Shown here piece after piece: positions 43,397-54,203 of a stretch of DNA of 64,000 bases (its first letter is position 1; every line of letters begins with the position of its first letter). The DNA lies in contig NC_026478.1 in assembly GCF_000328475.2 (NCBI RefSeq), positions 1,364,001-1,428,000 on the forward strand. The letters run 5' to 3'. The translations under genes were made by a program, and so were the position numbers. Under the pieces are notes generated by a model. It saw only the letters and a program-made list of their open reading frames with translations, did no database searches and was not told the origin of the DNA. Source of the DNA: Mycosarcoma maydis (lineage: Eukaryota > Basidiomycota > Ustilaginomycetes > Ustilaginales).

Positions 43397-43487
43397 AGCT
43401 CCCGCGACCAACTTCCTCACTCGAAAGAAAGACGTCCTGAACCCGTTCAGCATCAACTTTGGCCCCCGCGCGCCTGTCTCCAAATAG
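35061..43487 (+). CDS. Giant PH-domain and coiled-coil protein (contains assembly gap)
   Basis: About 2,808 codons from the ATG at 35061 (begins MKRWKQVKDQLDAKR), counting 100 N at 35843-35942 as sequence. Flanking frames agree only if the true gap length is 1 modulo 3. The order is an Asn run and Asp run (residues 15-40), a very long Ser/Pro/Thr-rich disordered region, a PH domain at about 1075-1190 (PLRVGVLYYFNVHDPNPRWL through ERVQWVTSVWD), another disordered stretch, helical segments near 2280-2340 (ALREWERFKAMRRASGLP), and a charged coiled coil at about 2474-2660 ending in KIREAKRHLEFEIADLWSIK. The tail has an Ala-Pro repeat (from 43309). This suggests a membrane-associated scaffold; no known orthologue is recognised. 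It converges on the homeodomain gene. Confidence 0.8.
35104..35182 (+). repeat. AAC and GAC trinucleotide runs (poly-Asn, poly-Asp)
   Basis: An almost pure AAC run (about 35106-35152) is followed by a GAC run (35161-35181) near the start of the PH-domain gene, giving poly-Asn then poly-Asp. Confidence 0.9.
35843..35942. other. Assembly gap, 100 N
   Basis: Exactly 100 unknown bases sit inside the PH-domain gene. The round number suggests a placeholder of unknown true length. Confidence 0.98.
43309..43411 (+). repeat. Ala-Pro coding repeat (GCTCCT hexamers)
   Basis: Repeated GCTCCT/GCGCCC-type hexamers near the 3' end of the PH-domain gene encode about 15 Ala-Pro pairs before the terminal NFLTRKKDVLNPFSINFG. 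Confidence 0.9.
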
Positions 43488-43770
43488 TCTCTGTTCACTC
43501 GCTACTCGCCATCGCACCGCTTTACACATCTCTCCACACGCATACCTCATCTTGCCTCATACGCAGTGAATCGTAAAAGCTCAGTCCACGTCTCGCCCGA
43601 TTCCGACGCATGGATCCTGTATTGTGCACATGCACAACCGCGCATCAACCGCGCTCGGTATGCTCACACAGCTACGGTCAGCCACACAATGAGATGGAGA
43701 GCAACCACTCGAAAGCGGCGTGCAAACCAAAGTACAATGAGACCGAGATCATGTATGCAGACGAGCGCAT

Positions 43771-45879
43771 CTAAGCCTCTGGACTATTTGAATCGTCTCT
43801 GAAAGCCGCCTTAACCTGTGCAGCGGTCGAAGTTGCTGGGCTGCCATTTGCGCCTGCGGGGAGCAGAATTCTTCTACGCGCGTTGATGAACCAGTTCGAG
43901 ACCTGCGACAAAGTGAGGCCTGTCATACTGCACAGAGATCGTTTTTCGTCTTCGGTTGGGTAAGGATGACTGGCATGTTCCAGCAGCCACGTCTTGAGCA
44001 GATCCGTAACCGGTTTCGGCAGCTTCCCTCGTCTACGTGGTGGGGGAGCAATACCTGCTGCAGGTCCCGGTGGCACATGAGCCGCAGCCATGGGCATCAC
44101 GCCGCCCGCCCGACCCATCCTCGGCACACCAGCGTGCGCGTGCATGTCGCGTGCATCTTGCATGTATTCTCCACCACTGTATGCGCCCGCGTACCGAGCC
44201 TCGGCAGCATGTCGTGCTCCTGTGTGCGCACCCATCGGCGCCACCCCAGGCGAAGCCATCCGCCCTCCACCATTGCCAGCTTGGCCGCCAGCATGAGCGC
44301 CAGCCGGTGCGTACGCCCCTCCAGGCGCCGGTCCGTACGCATCGTAGTACGCATCGCCATACCGCACCTTGCCTCCTGCGCCACCAGCAGACCCAAGCGG
44401 TCCATGGTAGTACTCGTCCATCTCTGCATCTTGAATGCGTTCGCGCGCAAAGTATAGTCGTCGATCCGGGTAAAACGGCTCCGGATAGCCGTGCGGCTCT
44501 GGCGATGCGCTCAGCCTGTCCGAGTGAGCCATCGGATCCATGGATGGCGGTGTGTACCGAGAGCTGCGCGACGCATGTGCAGGGGCCGCAGGCGCTGCCG
44601 GATAGCGTGGCGCAGTTGCACGAGACGAAAGAGGCGGAAGCACCGGGCGCGTGTCGGATATATACGAAGGAGGCGATGGCCTTCGAAGGTATGACGAGTG
44701 AGGTGCGCTGCGACTGTACGGGTCATGCGGCGGTGGCGGTGCTTGCGGCGGTGGAAGCGCTTGGCGTGGTGCGTAAGAAGGCGAACGAGGCAGAGATGCA
44801 GGACTGTATCGATCGGATCGGCGCGAGACGGGTGCATACGGGTGGCCGCCTGGTGCCGCTGTGTCGTGCGCGCCGCTACGATAGGCGGTGCGCGAGGTCG
44901 ACGGTGAAGTAGGGTAGGAATGGCGGGGCGAGTAGCGTGGATCTTCCATACGTGGGTCTGCGTAGTGGGTTGCGTAGGCTGCATCTCGCGAATACGCGCT
45001 GTGATAAGTGCGCTCGGGAGTCTCGCCGCGTCCTCGCGCTCGATAGTAATCGGCTTCTGCGTAAGCAGCAGCGCGAGAAGGATAGTCTGGCGTAGTATGC
45101 CAAGCGCTGCCGTTCCTTTCGACGCGCTCAGGCGGAGCCCGCCGAGCGCCGATATCGGACGAGATGCTAGGCTTGCGTTTGAGTCCCGAGGATGCAGTCG
45201 GTGGAGAAAGTTCGCGCGGGTCGCGGTAAGCAGCTTCGCGGTATGTGTCCCGAGGGCTGCTTGCGTATCCGCGAGCATAAGGAACGGAAGCAGCTGGGAG
45301 TGGTGGGCCTGATCGTCGACCAGCAATACGAGGGCTGCCTCGGTCCGAGTGAATATCCCACTCTGCGGAGTGATTCGAAATCCGACCGGCTGGCGAGGCG
45401 GGTCGACGTAGCGATGCGGAAGGCGGCGAGACGCGGCGGGCGACCAAATCTGCCTTTTCGGAAGGGTTCATGGTGAAAGCTGCGGCTTTGGTCGAGCCGA
45501 TACGGGGGGGGACGAGATCTGTCTTGGCTATGCCGAGTGAAGTGATAGGTGGGAGAGGCTCGATGTCGTGTGAGAACGCCAAGGTTGCCACAGTGCTGAT
45601 GGAGCGTTGACCCAAGCTCGAGACAGAATGGCGGTCGAACGATGTCTCGGATGAGCGCGTCGAGGCAGCTGGCGGTGAACTGAGACGTTGCTCTGATGAA
45701 GACGTGTCGGCAGGACGTTCGCTGCAAGCGCCAGTGATAGAGCCAAAGCGTGGTGAAGGGTTGCCGATGTTGGAAGAGCTTGGAAGACAAGGTGTGGTGT
45801 TGATGCTCGGCAGGCGTGGGGAAGCGTGCTGCTGTTCGCGAATGCTACTGACGGGTCTGAAGGATAGCGAGCTGACCAT
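43771..45879 (-). CDS. TALE-class homeodomain transcription factor
   Basis: The product has 702 residues from the ATG at 45879 (begins MVSSLSFRPVSSIREQQ). The long Ser/Pro/Tyr/Arg-rich N-terminal region has no fold I recognise. The homeodomain lies at about 615-674: RRGKLPKPVTDLLKTWLLEH, then the TALE three-residue loop insertion with HPYPTEDEK, and helix 3 SQVSNWFINARRR with the invariant Trp, Phe, Asn and Arg. Fungal TALE/KN proteins include Cup9/Tos8 and mating-type HD1-like factors. A role in transcriptional control is safe; the target genes are not known. Only ~30 residues follow the homeodomain. It converges on the PH-domain gene (283 bp). Confidence 0.88.
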   Translation of the reverse strand: MVSSLSFRPVSSIREQQHASPRLPSINTTPCLPSSSNIGNPSPRFGSITGACSERPADTSSSEQRLSSPPAASTRSSETSFDRHSVSSLGQRSISTVATLAFSHDIEPLPPITSLGIAKTDLVPPRIGSTKAAAFTMNPSEKADLVARRVSPPSASLRRPASPAGRISNHSAEWDIHSDRGSPRIAGRRSGPPLPAASVPYARGYASSPRDTYREAAYRDPRELSPPTASSGLKRKPSISSDIGARRAPPERVERNGSAWHTTPDYPSRAAAYAEADYYRARGRGETPERTYHSAYSRDAAYATHYADPRMEDPRYSPRHSYPTSPSTSRTAYRSGAHDTAAPGGHPYAPVSRRSDRYSPASLPRSPSYAPRQALPPPQAPPPPHDPYSRSAPHSSYLRRPSPPSYISDTRPVLPPLSSRATAPRYPAAPAAPAHASRSSRYTPPSMDPMAHSDRLSASPEPHGYPEPFYPDRRLYFARERIQDAEMDEYYHGPLGSAGGAGGKVRYGDAYYDAYGPAPGGAYAPAGAHAGGQAGNGGGRMASPGVAPMGAHTGARHAAEARYAGAYSGGEYMQDARDMHAHAGVPRMGRAGGVMPMAAAHVPPGPAAGIAPPPRRRGKLPKPVTDLLKTWLLEHASHPYPTEDEKRSLCSMTGLTLSQVSNWFINARRRILLPAGANGSPATSTAAQVKAAFRDDSNSPEA

Positions 45880-46857
45880 GATGCAGCCGGCGATGCCGGA
45901 TATGAGGAGGAAAGTGGACTGCCAAAACAGGCGACACCAGCGGTCAAGTCGATCGGTTGACAAGTGCTGTCAAGCAGGCGATGCGCTTGTTCGAAGCGCG
46001 TAGCGATGATGAGCAGAGTGAAGAACCGATACCAATGCAAGGTGCGTGGAGTGCTGGTAGCTGTCGAACTGGCTTCAGCTGGGAAGATGCAACGAGATGG
46101 TGATGATTCAACAGCGGTGATGCTGACGTCGCGACCGGTTAGAGCTACAAAATAGTTAGGTGATGGAAGGTTGTAGACAGCAGCGTGAGCAGGTGTAAGC
46201 AAGGCAAAGACCGATGTTGCAGTGAATCCGGTGTGAGTGGAGAGGATAGAAGGATGCAGCTGGACGATGCGGATGGTGTGAGTGATTAAAGACCACGTAG
46301 CGGATGGACAAGGATGGATGCCGAAACGGAAGGCGGGACCAAGTGCCGGTGTATAAAGGACTGACTGTAAAAGGGACGTGAAGCAGAGAGGTGGATCTGG
46401 TGCTGGGCCAGCCGATCTGGGTGGATGAGTGACCAGGAACACGAGACGCTGAACAAAGCTTGCACCGAAGCGGCGGTGAGCCACGTAGCACGGAGAGACG
46501 GAGATTGAAAAAAGCAACGGCGGTGATGGAAATGACGAGAGTCGCAAAATAGAACAGAGTGACAAAGGATAAGGGACGGACGGATGAGGAGGAGGCGGCG
46601 GCGGCAAAGATTGGCAGGGCGCAGTATGCTATGGTGGACGACTGAGCGTTGAATTGATCACGAATGCTCCAGACCGAGTGTGACAGGTTGGCGGATGTGA
46701 GGGGCCTGAACGGCACAGAAAAGGATGACGAACGATGGTCAGCATCAAAGGGCAGACAAACCAACGAGAGACGACGCCAGAGTCACAGCGTGGAAGAAAC
46801 GAAAGCAGAAAAAGCAACGTCGTCGGTGCAATTGAGACCCAGCCGCAAGTGTAAAAC

Positions 46858-46858
46858 A

Positions 46859-46892
<34 letters not shown>

Positions 46893-46898
46893 GCATTA
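46858..46898. repeat. CAG/CAA trinucleotide repeat
   Basis: AGCAGCAGCAACAACAGCAG-type sequence continues as pure CAG to about 46893 and lies in the probable leader or promoter of the homeodomain gene, not in an accepted CDS. Confidence 0.9.
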
Positions 46899-47479
46899 GC
46901 AGCATCACGCAAAGGCGGTGGCGGAGATTGGAAGGCCGAACAGTGAAACAGAGTCAAAGTGCCATCTCACCCAAGCGAGCGGCGTTGACAAGCAGAAAAG
47001 CTTTGTGGCTGCTGTCAAACCACTGAATCAACATTGAATCAACAGCTGCCAGGCCCAAAGTCTCATGTCAAAGAAAAATACAGGAAAATAGCCGTAAGAT
47101 TTGAACAAAGAAGAACAAAACGAAACCAAATGAAACCATATGAAAATAACAATACCATCATATAGATAAATAAAGAAGAAAAAGTAGTTGAGTACGTTGC
47201 TGTGACTAGTTATCCAGAAACAAGGTCATGCCAGACACGGCCTTCAACCCAGCAGCCATCCGAGCGGAGTGCCAAATTCGTCCAAGTCAAAAAAGGCCAA
47301 GCCTGCAGCAATCTTGGCGGTGTGTGCGAAACCCACCGAGCTTTGGATTTCCCAGATTGGCTCATTTGTCCAGGCGTAATTTCAGTCTTGCGCTACAATT
47401 GTGCAGCTCATGAATCCAAATTACCGTAACACAAGCCTGAGTCGTGAGTGTTTTACGAAAGAAGGGCAGGTACTGCAAC

Positions 47480-47504
47480 TATTTTATTATAATACAATAA
47501 AATA
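47480..47504. repeat. AT-rich perfect inverted repeat
   Basis: TATTTTATT (47480-47488) is the exact reverse complement of AATAAAATA (47496-47504), separated by 7 nt. It lies in an AT-rich island and could be a hairpin or a polyadenylation-like region; no gene end is nearby. Confidence 0.85.
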
Positions 47505-48040
47505 AACACGCATACACTCTCATAAAGTGTACAGTATCACGTCACAGCCGTCTCAGCCGGGCTGTCTCGAGCCTAAAAGGGTCACGGCAGTTTCTAAATT
47601 ATTACTATGATATTATTTCTTTTGGCCTTGACCCAGGCCGAGCCGCACTTTCTTTTTTTTGACAGCTGAGTCCTGTGCGTGTTGTGCTGCATTGCCCCTT
47701 TTTTGGTTTTCTTCGTTCTCTTCTGGGATGATACGCGCAAAATCAAGTAACAGGTCACTAGCAGACGGTGTCCGACACAGCTTCAGCTACTATTGCCATG
47801 CTGAAAGCATTCAAAACACGCAAGACCACAGACCACCCTGGGCCTCACCATCTAGAGCAGATCAAGGCGACTCGCCCCAGATCAAGGCAGGAAAATTCCA
47901 AGTCGAAGCAAAAGTGAGTCAGCTGCCACTAAGCTTAATGCGACTACCCTGGACTATCATGCCACCTGAGACGGTCCATCCGCACTACAATCACGAATCC
48001 TACACCAATTCCCTCATAAGTATTCCCGCAGGAAACAGCA

Positions 48041-48346
48041 ATGGAATCCAACCAAATGCAAGGCTCGACATCGGAGCTTGTGGCGTCACACCCACCTCAC
48101 CACGACGCCCTCTCTCCTTCATCAGGAAGCGACAAAGGAGCAAGAGCATCGCACCATTCAGCTGCATGCTCGGCAGCAAGCTCGGCATATGACAATCGAT
48201 GCAGTGGAGCCGAACTGTGTTTGGCGTGTCGGAAGTTCCTCGGCATGTGTCGGCTGTGCGCTGATGTTGCGAACAAGGCCTTGCACATACCCTTAGCATG
48301 TGTGTCTGTTCTTAACATCAAACTCTTGCAATTGTATCAACGTTGA
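48041..48346 (+). CDS. Doubtful small Cys-containing ORF (101 codons)
   Basis: From an ATG at 48041 this encodes a polar Ser/His-rich N-terminus and a Cys-rich middle (ELCLACRKFLGMCRLCADV) with two CxxC pairs, ending in a hydrophobic tail. The composition is more protein-like than other ORFs in this interval, but no family is recognised, no signal peptide is visible, and ORFs of this size arise by chance. Treat as a candidate only. Confidence 0.2.
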   Translation: MESNQMQGSTSELVASHPPHHDALSPSSGSDKGARASHHSAACSAASSAYDNRCSGAELCLACRKFLGMCRLCADVANKALHIPLACVSVLNIKLLQLYQR

Positions 48347-50813
48347 CCATCATTCCTTTTCATCCTTTCTACTCCGTCTCGGCACAAACGGCAGATGATG
48401 AGGATTCGAGCACAAAGGGTAAATGATGAGCTCATTTCCGAAGGAGCTCAACTAAGGGATAAGTCGCGATCCGGAAACAGTACACCAACGTAAGTTAGCT
48501 GGCATCCGCATGAAGCGAAAGAATGCAACAGTCGGCAGTCGCAGAGTCATGGGAGCGTCCTTGGCACTTTGTATCTACGGCACTGTACGGTATCATTGTG
48601 CAGTCGAATATGAGATCTAATTTCGGGGTGGACCTGTTTCGGAATGCACTCGACTAGCAGGTCAGCGGAATACAACAATCACGAATCGACCCGCTTCATT
48701 CGGTCGCATTCGTGGGAGGGGGGGAGCTCGATGCTTGACGCTGACACTCGCTATGATGGGCGAGCATTTGGGCGCCAACTAGTTCCATTTCAAGCGAAAG
48801 TTGCCCTGCTTCCATCTGCGCTTTGTAGCTCGAGTTGAGACGCAACACCGTCTGCGTGTTCTGTTCGTTCGACCACTGTGCACGACGCTGTTCGGAGCTG
48901 AGGGCTGACAGGTTCGGTCCAGTATGTCGCTCGCATCCAATTCGAGGATCCGAGGCAGCGTACGCAAATCAGGCACAACTCGTATTCCGTTGACAGTTGC
49001 TCTACCACAGACGTCAACGTTCTGACAGGCGGCTGACCGACAGCGGGTTGATCTTTGAGCGCCACTCACCACTCACTCACCACTCACCCCGTGACAATTG
49101 ATTCACTGCACTCTCACACCGCAGGAAGTAGCCTTGCTGTGTTGCCAAGCAATGTCTCTCAGCATAAATCTCGCGTCGACTACGTTTGGAGTACCATTTT
49201 TCATTTGATTTTTTAAAAACTTTCCTATTTCGATTCGAATGATCTCTCAGATTGAATTTGTATTGATTCATTTCGTTCAGCTAGAAGCCTACATTTACTG
49301 TACAGATGACTGGAACGTCCACACTGATGCAATGCGACAGCTTCGAAGGAAACGCACATGCAAATACTGTAGGTGTTTTGTGGTAATTGACCGGGCGGGG
49401 TGTAGGGGTGAGTGCAGTTACCTAAGCCAACATTGGATCCAACGCTGCTGACAATGCAAGAAAGAGTTCACACGAGTCGATCACTCGTTGTAACAGAGTT
49501 TCATCCGCCTGCACGTTTTCCCACCATTTTCTTTGCCCGTGCATCAGCGCACGATCTCTGCAGACCGCCAAACAGTCACGAGTGCTTCAGAGTGGGGTCA
49601 GATGCTCGAACCAAGCCAGAGCTTCGGATTCAAGAATTGCACCGCATCGGCAATCGGTTGCCGCTCAAGTAAAAGTGTCACAACAGCCAAGATAGCCTCC
49701 GTCGTCTCTAAACTTCTAAATCGTGAATCGCTTGGATCGAAAAGGGCTGACGTGGTCCTCGCTTGCCTTCGCTTGCCTTCGCTTACCCTCGCCTCCGTCA
49801 TCATCGGCACTGGACATGCAGCTACAACACGGCTAGTCATGCATAAGAAGTTCCGACAGGTGAATGCGGTTGCTCTCCCTGTTCAGCCAAGATCGCACCT
49901 TCTTTTCTCTTGTCTACTGTATCTCTAGAAGCTGATTATCGACCGGCTTGGTTCTTCCCGACTTGTCCGATAGTAGCACGCCAATTTCTGTGTTCTCACG
50001 CTGACTTTCCCGTTGCCAGCTTCGAACGGCTGACATGCTTCCGAACTTGCACACACTCACACTGGGAATTTGGTCGGTTTTTCAGAGTTATCTCGGCACG
50101 TATTCACGATTGTTCCTGACTCGCGCATACGGAGCCAGCCAAACAGTCAAACAATCACGAATAGTTCATCAATCGCACTCGTGATTGACGCGCAAACGTG
50201 CTGTCAGTCGTGAGTGGGCTGTCTCGTCCCTTTTCGAAATTGCGGTCACCTGTGCCACTACTTGCACCACTCACTTCTCTTGTGCAGTTTTGAGCGTTCC
50301 ACTCTTTGCTGCTCATCCAGGTAAGTGGACTTGCTCAACACAGCGCTGTGTAAATTATCGTCGAAGCACATGCATGTGGCACAGCGCCCTTGTTCCCATT
50401 ACCATCTGAAGCGAGGTGCAGTCGCGTCTGAACCAGGTTCTCGGAAGGTGCACATTCACAATTGATTCCTCGCGTTTAAGCGACTCGCTCGCTAATCGTG
50501 AGGCAATCGTCAATCGTGAATCACGAATGCTTCGGCTCGAACACCGGCGGATTTCCTTGAATCTGTCAACCCTCTCTGAACGGTGTCTATTCCCTATTTT
50601 TTTTTCATGAAAGAAAGACGCATTCTTGGGTTCACAGCCAACACATGGGCCGATCGGCTGGTAACTTATCGAGCTTTTCCCATCACAAGCTCACGTTGTT
50701 ATTGAGGCAGCAACTGATCGTCGTTCATGCATTTCGGTTCTTCGAAGCTGGACATTTGGATTAAAATCCAGGTCTGTTGTTTCGACTTGACAATCCGCGC
50801 TCGTCAACCTCAT

Positions 50814-50845
50814 CAATCACGAATCTCGAATCACGAATCGTGAAT
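50814..50845. repeat. Heptamer array (AATCACG/AATCGTG)
   Basis: CAATCACGAATCTCGAATCA is followed directly by CGAATCGTGAATGG, giving A-type units, one degenerate unit and a B-type unit in 7-bp phase. A weaker patch with AATCGTG and AATCACG copies lies at 50493-50528. Confidence 0.88.
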
Positions 50846-51555
50846 GGCGGCCGCTACCAACACCTAAAAGCGCCGCCAAGATTCCCTCCACTGCGGTGAC
50901 TTTGCACATTACCCAGCTCTTTGTAGCGAGTCTTTCACCACTACCTTTGTTTTGACCTACTCGTAGTGTGAAAAGCTGTGCCATCCCCATTGTCCGATGC
51001 GTATTATGCGACATGTGGTTAGCTGGAGACAATAGCCATTCCGAAAACCGTCTCGCCGACAACATGTCAAAGTAGGGATCGGGTTGCAACCACTGCGGCA
51101 CCGCGAGCCAGCACACTATTGCAACCGGCTCAATCTCATGAGTTCATACGATACGTCAGTCACGAATACACTGATCGATAAGCCAAACTGGACGCATGAT
51201 ACTTGCCCTCGCAACAGCTATAGTCGCTCGGTGGCATCCGCACGAGGAGCAAGGAGTTGTCACATCTTGTGTAAGAGTTCCTTTGTTGTTCAAAACACAT
51301 GTGAGATCCTACCTTTTACAAGAAATCACTCAAAAATCGTGGATCACGATACGTGATATGTGTTCGGGGCATGACAAGCTTAACTTAGTGTGGAGAAGAA
51401 AAAAAACGCAGGGGCCTCTTCTGCTTTGCAGCCGAGCTTGTCCGAGTGGTATCAGACGACGATGTCTGCCCTCCAATTCAATCTTCTAGACAGTCATCGA
51501 CTCTTATCGTCTCCTCGAAGCACCGCGGGCACTAGGAGGTAGGATTCGGCCTGTC

Positions 51556-53607
51556 ATGTCACGACATCATCGGCCCTTTACCTGGGGCGGAGCACAACCG
51601 GGCGCGTCCTTTTCGAACCCTACCTCGCCGACTCTCGAAGCAAGCACCTTCGGATTCGAGCCCAGCGTTCCAGACATTTACAGGCGTGCTTGGATCTTGG
51701 TGACCAAGGACGCCTCAGCTGAATTGTTTGCTGACACTTCAGATGCAGACATTCATCTGGGCCTTCTTCACAAGCTTCTCACCTCAGCCGGTGGCCTTGG
51801 TCCCGGCAGCGCAGAGCAGATAGTCAACTCAGCTTGCAAGGGCTCACGGTGCTCGCGTTCCGACTTCTATTGCGCGCTTGGGCTGCTTCACCAAATGCAA
51901 CAGGGTGAAGAGCTCGACGTCCACCTTGTACAGCAAAGATTGACCATGGGGAGTCTGAGTGCACCAGTCCTTGATCTGTCCGATGCGACGCTTAACCCGC
52001 ATTCTCATCATACCTTCCCACCGACAGCGCCGTCAGGCCCTTCGCGGATTGATCCACGTCCATCAACATTCATGCGCGAGATGTCGGATCCGTGGAACGC
52101 AAACAGTAGCGGCAGCTACAACGGCATTGATACAAGGCCGGCATATAACCAATACGATGCAATGCCGCAGCAGTATGACACTTTGAATAGCCACGACTCG
52201 GCCTTGCCCGCGGGATTCGCAGGCAACGTCTCTTCAGGTTCTTTCGAGCGCATCAAATTCAATGCAGGCGACGACAGACGGTCGCATCAGCTCTTGGCTC
52301 ACAACCAAGGCTCCTCCACAGACACATTCCTCGCTCCAGATCGCACAGAAGCGAGAGCTCGACAACCCAACACGCGGCAAGAACGTCCCTTCTCATACAT
52401 GTCAGACACGGCCGAAACCAATGCGGTAGATGCGGCCGAGGATCCTGCCGCTGACTTGCCCGAGGATCAAGTGACGGTGCGGCTGCGCAGTGAATTGGAA
52501 GGGTTTATTATTAAGCACAATGTCTACATTGTTAGCTCGAGTCTGCGCAAATCTCAAGTCACCAGGCGATACAGCGATTGGCTTTGGCTGGCAGAGTGCC
52601 TGGTCAAGAGATATCCCTTCCGGTGCCTGCCTGTTCTACCGCCCAAGCGGATTGCCATGCCCATCGCCGGTCGTCACCTCAGCGCGGATGACTTGTTTAT
52701 AGAGAGGCGTAGGCGCGGGCTCGAACGCTTCCTCCGCATGCTCACGTGCCATCCGATGCTGCGCGAAGATAAACTGGTCGAGGTGTTTTTCACAGAACCT
52801 CGTCCAATCGCCGAGTGGAAGAGCTCGGCACCGGCCCTCTTCCTCGATGAGGAGGGCCTCATCAAGACCGTCGATGAAGCGGAACGCATGAGCATTCCTG
52901 AGGACCTGCAACTCAAGCTAACACAGCAACGTCAAGCTATTCCGGAGTTGCTGGAGCGATGGACCGCCATGGTGGCGCTGTTTGAGCGCATCGTCAAACG
53001 CAACGACGCGGCTGCAGCCGATTATTCGCGGCTCAACTTTTCGCTCCTCTCCGTCATCGAGACATCGGCCAGACGCTGGAGACCGGGCAGCGATAATGGT
53101 AAGAAGACGGAAGAAATCATGTCTACGATGGCGTCCATCTTCCAAGATCACTCAGACACAACGTCTTCGCGCGTCTCTGCAGTGTCTTTATCTACACTGG
53201 AAGGTATGAAGGCACAGCGTGATCTGATTCTCTCGTTCCGCGACTTGATCGGTCGCATAGATCGCCAGCTGGTGGATCCAATCGATATGCTCAAGAAACG
53301 CATCGAGGCATCACAAAAGAGGATTACCACGCTTGCAGCTTCGGCGAACAGTAACAGTGCGAGTATACAGCAAGAACAGGCTACGCTGTCCGCCCAAGTC
53401 AAGCAGGATACCCAGTCGATTCAGAAGTACCTCAACCGACGCATCCACGCCAAAAAGACGGTCTGGGAGGAGCTCATCTGGTTCCACCACAGATTCAAAG
53501 CGGTCGAAGAGGACATGCAAAAGTTCGTTCGCGATGAAACTTTTTTCCTTTCGACGTTGACAAGGATGTGGGAAGCGACCGAAATGAAGATGAAGATGAT
53601 CCGCTGA
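51556..53607 (+). CDS. MVP1: Sorting nexin Mvp1 (PX-BAR protein)
   Basis: The product has 683 residues from an ATG. The N-terminal region contains an EH-like or helical segment (about 41-115, YRRAWILVTKDASAELF) and a disordered linker. The PX domain (about 305-415) has the phosphoinositide-binding RRYSDWLWLAECL (337-349), the PPK turn (362-364) and IERRRRGLERFLRML. A helical BAR-type region fills about 425-683 (ITTLAASANSNSASIQQEQ, then IWFHHRFKAVEEDMQKF). The order and PX signature fit Mvp1/SNX8, which sorts cargo from endosomes to the Golgi or vacuole. The gene ends 1.1 kb before BRF1 on the same strand. Confidence 0.85.
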   Translation: MSRHHRPFTWGGAQPGASFSNPTSPTLEASTFGFEPSVPDIYRRAWILVTKDASAELFADTSDADIHLGLLHKLLTSAGGLGPGSAEQIVNSACKGSRCSRSDFYCALGLLHQMQQGEELDVHLVQQRLTMGSLSAPVLDLSDATLNPHSHHTFPPTAPSGPSRIDPRPSTFMREMSDPWNANSSGSYNGIDTRPAYNQYDAMPQQYDTLNSHDSALPAGFAGNVSSGSFERIKFNAGDDRRSHQLLAHNQGSSTDTFLAPDRTEARARQPNTRQERPFSYMSDTAETNAVDAAEDPAADLPEDQVTVRLRSELEGFIIKHNVYIVSSSLRKSQVTRRYSDWLWLAECLVKRYPFRCLPVLPPKRIAMPIAGRHLSADDLFIERRRRGLERFLRMLTCHPMLREDKLVEVFFTEPRPIAEWKSSAPALFLDEEGLIKTVDEAERMSIPEDLQLKLTQQRQAIPELLERWTAMVALFERIVKRNDAAAADYSRLNFSLLSVIETSARRWRPGSDNGKKTEEIMSTMASIFQDHSDTTSSRVSAVSLSTLEGMKAQRDLILSFRDLIGRIDRQLVDPIDMLKKRIEASQKRITTLAASANSNSASIQQEQATLSAQVKQDTQSIQKYLNRRIHAKKTVWEELIWFHHRFKAVEEDMQKFVRDETFFLSTLTRMWEATEMKMKMIR

Positions 53608-54203
53608 TACCATGTGCTCGTCTCCGCATCCAGCAGATCACTCATAACCAAGTTCCCGTTCCGGAATCTGCATGTTTTGCCTTGTTTGTCTTGTAGCAGC
53701 ATCTGTATCCTTTATTGCCATGCATTCGCACATTCACCACATTCACGATTGCATCCCGCCTGAAGCGCATCTACACAAGCTACAGTAGCTTGACCCCATC
53801 AATTTGCCAACAACGCGCGATCCGTTCACGGTTTGAGCAACCCCGAACCACGGAACGGTGCTTTCATGAGGGCGAATTAACAAGCTGAAGCGGATGCCTC
53901 ACGACTACGGATGTAAGACACGTTGACCGTGGACTGCAACTCACGACTGTGCCTCCATATCGTGTATGCGTGGGTTGTAAGTGCTACCGCCTGAAAAGCA
54001 CCTTCCAGATAGTTACGGATTTGTCTTGCCCTGCTTTGAAAGTGATGCAACGTCGCTCGCTTGGTCCCTATTCAGCATGTCACTTGTTGCCAGCTCAGTC
54101 GCGTAGGCCAGGGTTGGGTGGACCTCGGCGGTGGCGGCGGTGTTGGCTGTAGCTGAGTGCTTTTGTGGAGAAATTTGGCTGCAGCTCAGTTGAAAACAAG
54201 CCA

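Larger units (their letters stand above)
45880..51556. other. Gene-poor 5.7-kb divergent interval (homeodomain gene / MVP1)
   Basis: The first ~1 kb (45.9-46.95 kb) looks like a long pyrimidine-rich leader of the homeodomain gene on the minus strand, with a CAG/CAA repeat at 46858-46898. About 47.04-47.65 kb is distinctly AT-rich with a perfect 9-bp inverted repeat (47480-47504). Heptamer patches occur at 50493-50528 and 50814-50845. Apart from a weak 101-codon candidate at 48041-48346 I see no gene. Large ORFs on either strand lack domains. Confidence 0.55.

Noticed and set aside
45528..46607. 359-codon minus-strand ORF upstream of the homeodomain gene
   Set aside because: Pyrimidine-rich leader translated into Pro/Ser/Leu/Phe-rich sequence; overlaps the homeodomain CDS in another frame.
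47659..48192. 177-codon plus-strand ORF in the gene-poor stretch
   Set aside because: Starts at a TTG codon, no domain; includes a heptamer-like copy (AATCACGAATCC).
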